This document shows positions 5,653 through 5,888 of a DNA stretch of 5,888 nucleotides, in pieces. Below the pieces are notes generated by a model. The model saw only the letters and a list, made by a program, of their open reading frames with translations. It made no database searches and was not told where the DNA came from. How positions within the stretch are numbered: position 1 is the stretch's first letter; every line of letters starts with the position of its first letter. This DNA is from Campylobacteraceae bacterium (GTDB taxonomy: Bacteria; Campylobacterota; Campylobacteria; Campylobacterales; Sulfurovaceae): assembly GCA_027030605.1 (NCBI GenBank), contig JALVEV010000007.1, positions 1 through 5,888 of the forward strand, written 5' to 3'. The translations under genes were made by a program, and so were the position numbers.

Positions 5653-5682
5653 TTAACCGAACTCAGATTATTATGATATTAT
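5653..5682 (+). promoter_or_regulatory. Candidate promoter of the plus-strand gene at 5718
   Basis: TTAACC (5653-5658, four of six matches to TTGACA) lies 18 bp from TATTAT (5677-5682, five of six matches to TATAAT). TATGAT at 5672-5677 is an alternative -10. The -10 overlaps copy 2 of the 16-bp repeat. Confidence 0.4.
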
Positions 5683-5691
5683 TTCACAAAA
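5676..5691. repeat. 16-bp direct repeat, copy 2
   Basis: ATATTATTTCACAAAA is identical to 5537-5552, 139 bp away. It lies 26 bp before the start of the plus-strand gene. In this AT-rich setting part of the match is cheap, but the TTTCAC core makes chance less likely. Confidence 0.6.
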
Positions 5692-5717
5692 TAAACGAAG
5701 GGCTATTAGCATAGAAA

Positions 5718-5888
5718 ATGATTAGTTTAACAATTCCCCAAAGTGGTAGAACCTTTGAAAACTTTATGTATAAAATCAAAGATAAAGTGGTAGAAAATGA
5801 GAATATTGACGATACTATTGCTATTATAAAAAAGGGCAAAAAGTCTAAAAGTCCTAAAATCTCTGAAGTTGTCTCATTTCTAAATCAA
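5718..5888 (+). CDS. Unrecognised gene, N-terminal 57 residues only (runs off the window)
   Basis: The frame is open from ATG at 5718 to the window edge. The protein begins MISLTIPQSGRTFENFMYK and continues with a lysine-rich stretch (IAIIKKGKKSKSPK at 34-47). There is no signal peptide or membrane segment, so a cytoplasmic protein is likely. I do not recognise the family from this fragment. An in-frame TAG at 5712-5714 fixes the start at or after 5718. The ribosome binding site is poor: GAAGGG ends about 15 bases before the ATG, too far for normal use; the next in-frame ATG (5766) has nothing better. The gene is divergent from the lipoprotein gene and has its own promoter candidate. Confidence 0.6.
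   Translation, partial: MISLTIPQSGRTFENFMYKIKDKVVENENIDDTIAIIKKGKKSKSPKISEVVSFLNQ

Larger units (their letters stand above)
5507..5717. other. Very AT-rich divergent intergenic region
   Basis: These 211 bp separate the lipoprotein gene from the plus-strand gene at 5718. They contain three tandem 11-bp units (5539-5571), copy 2 of the shared upstream element (5554-5581), a 14-bp perfect palindrome ATTTTTATAAAAAT (about 5589-5602), a repeated 16-mer (5537-5552 and 5676-5691) and promoter-like sequences for both directions. No RNA gene or small coding frame convinces me. Confidence 0.7.

Overview
The window looks like a low-GC Campylobacterota (epsilonproteobacterial) chromosome, of the free-living Sulfurovum/Sulfurimonas kind rather than a host pathogen. 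The evidence is the purA - DUF507 - carA gene set (from memory, Campylobacter jejuni also keeps carA, a DUF507 gene and purA close together), AT-rich promoters with good -10 boxes but weak -35 boxes, and the protein sequences. The genus call is inference.

Layout. Bases 1-135 hold what may be the 3' end of a plus-strand gene, a plus-strand terminator-like hairpin, and two GC-rich segments resembling dispersed intergenic repeats. One of these runs into the end of carA and supplies its stop codon. Bases 127-3065 are a tight minus-strand nucleotide-biosynthesis operon transcribed purA -> DUF507 gene -> carA, with a 9-bp gap and then a 1-base overlap; purA has a recognisable promoter upstream. Bases 3193-5506 carry two AT-rich minus-strand genes for exported proteins: an unrecognised periplasmic protein whose reading frame seems to be cut short at an A6 run, and a 437-residue surface lipoprotein with a Cys-containing N-terminal module and two related C-terminal modules. 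Bases 5507-5717 are a very AT-rich divergent intergenic region with tandem 11-bp direct repeats, and from 5718 an unrecognised plus-strand gene runs off the window.

How they fit together. purA commits IMP to AMP synthesis, and carA supplies the glutaminase subunit for carbamoyl phosphate used in pyrimidine and arginine synthesis; DUF507 is a conserved protein of unknown role between them. carB is not in the window. The two exported-protein genes are separate transcription units, but their upstream regions share a 28-bp element (24 identical) and a 13-bp promoter-like block, suggesting that one regulator controls both. I see no CRISPR array, transposase, tRNA or rRNA. The points most worth checking are the shared upstream element, the likely frameshift in the periplasmic protein, and the repeat at the carA end.
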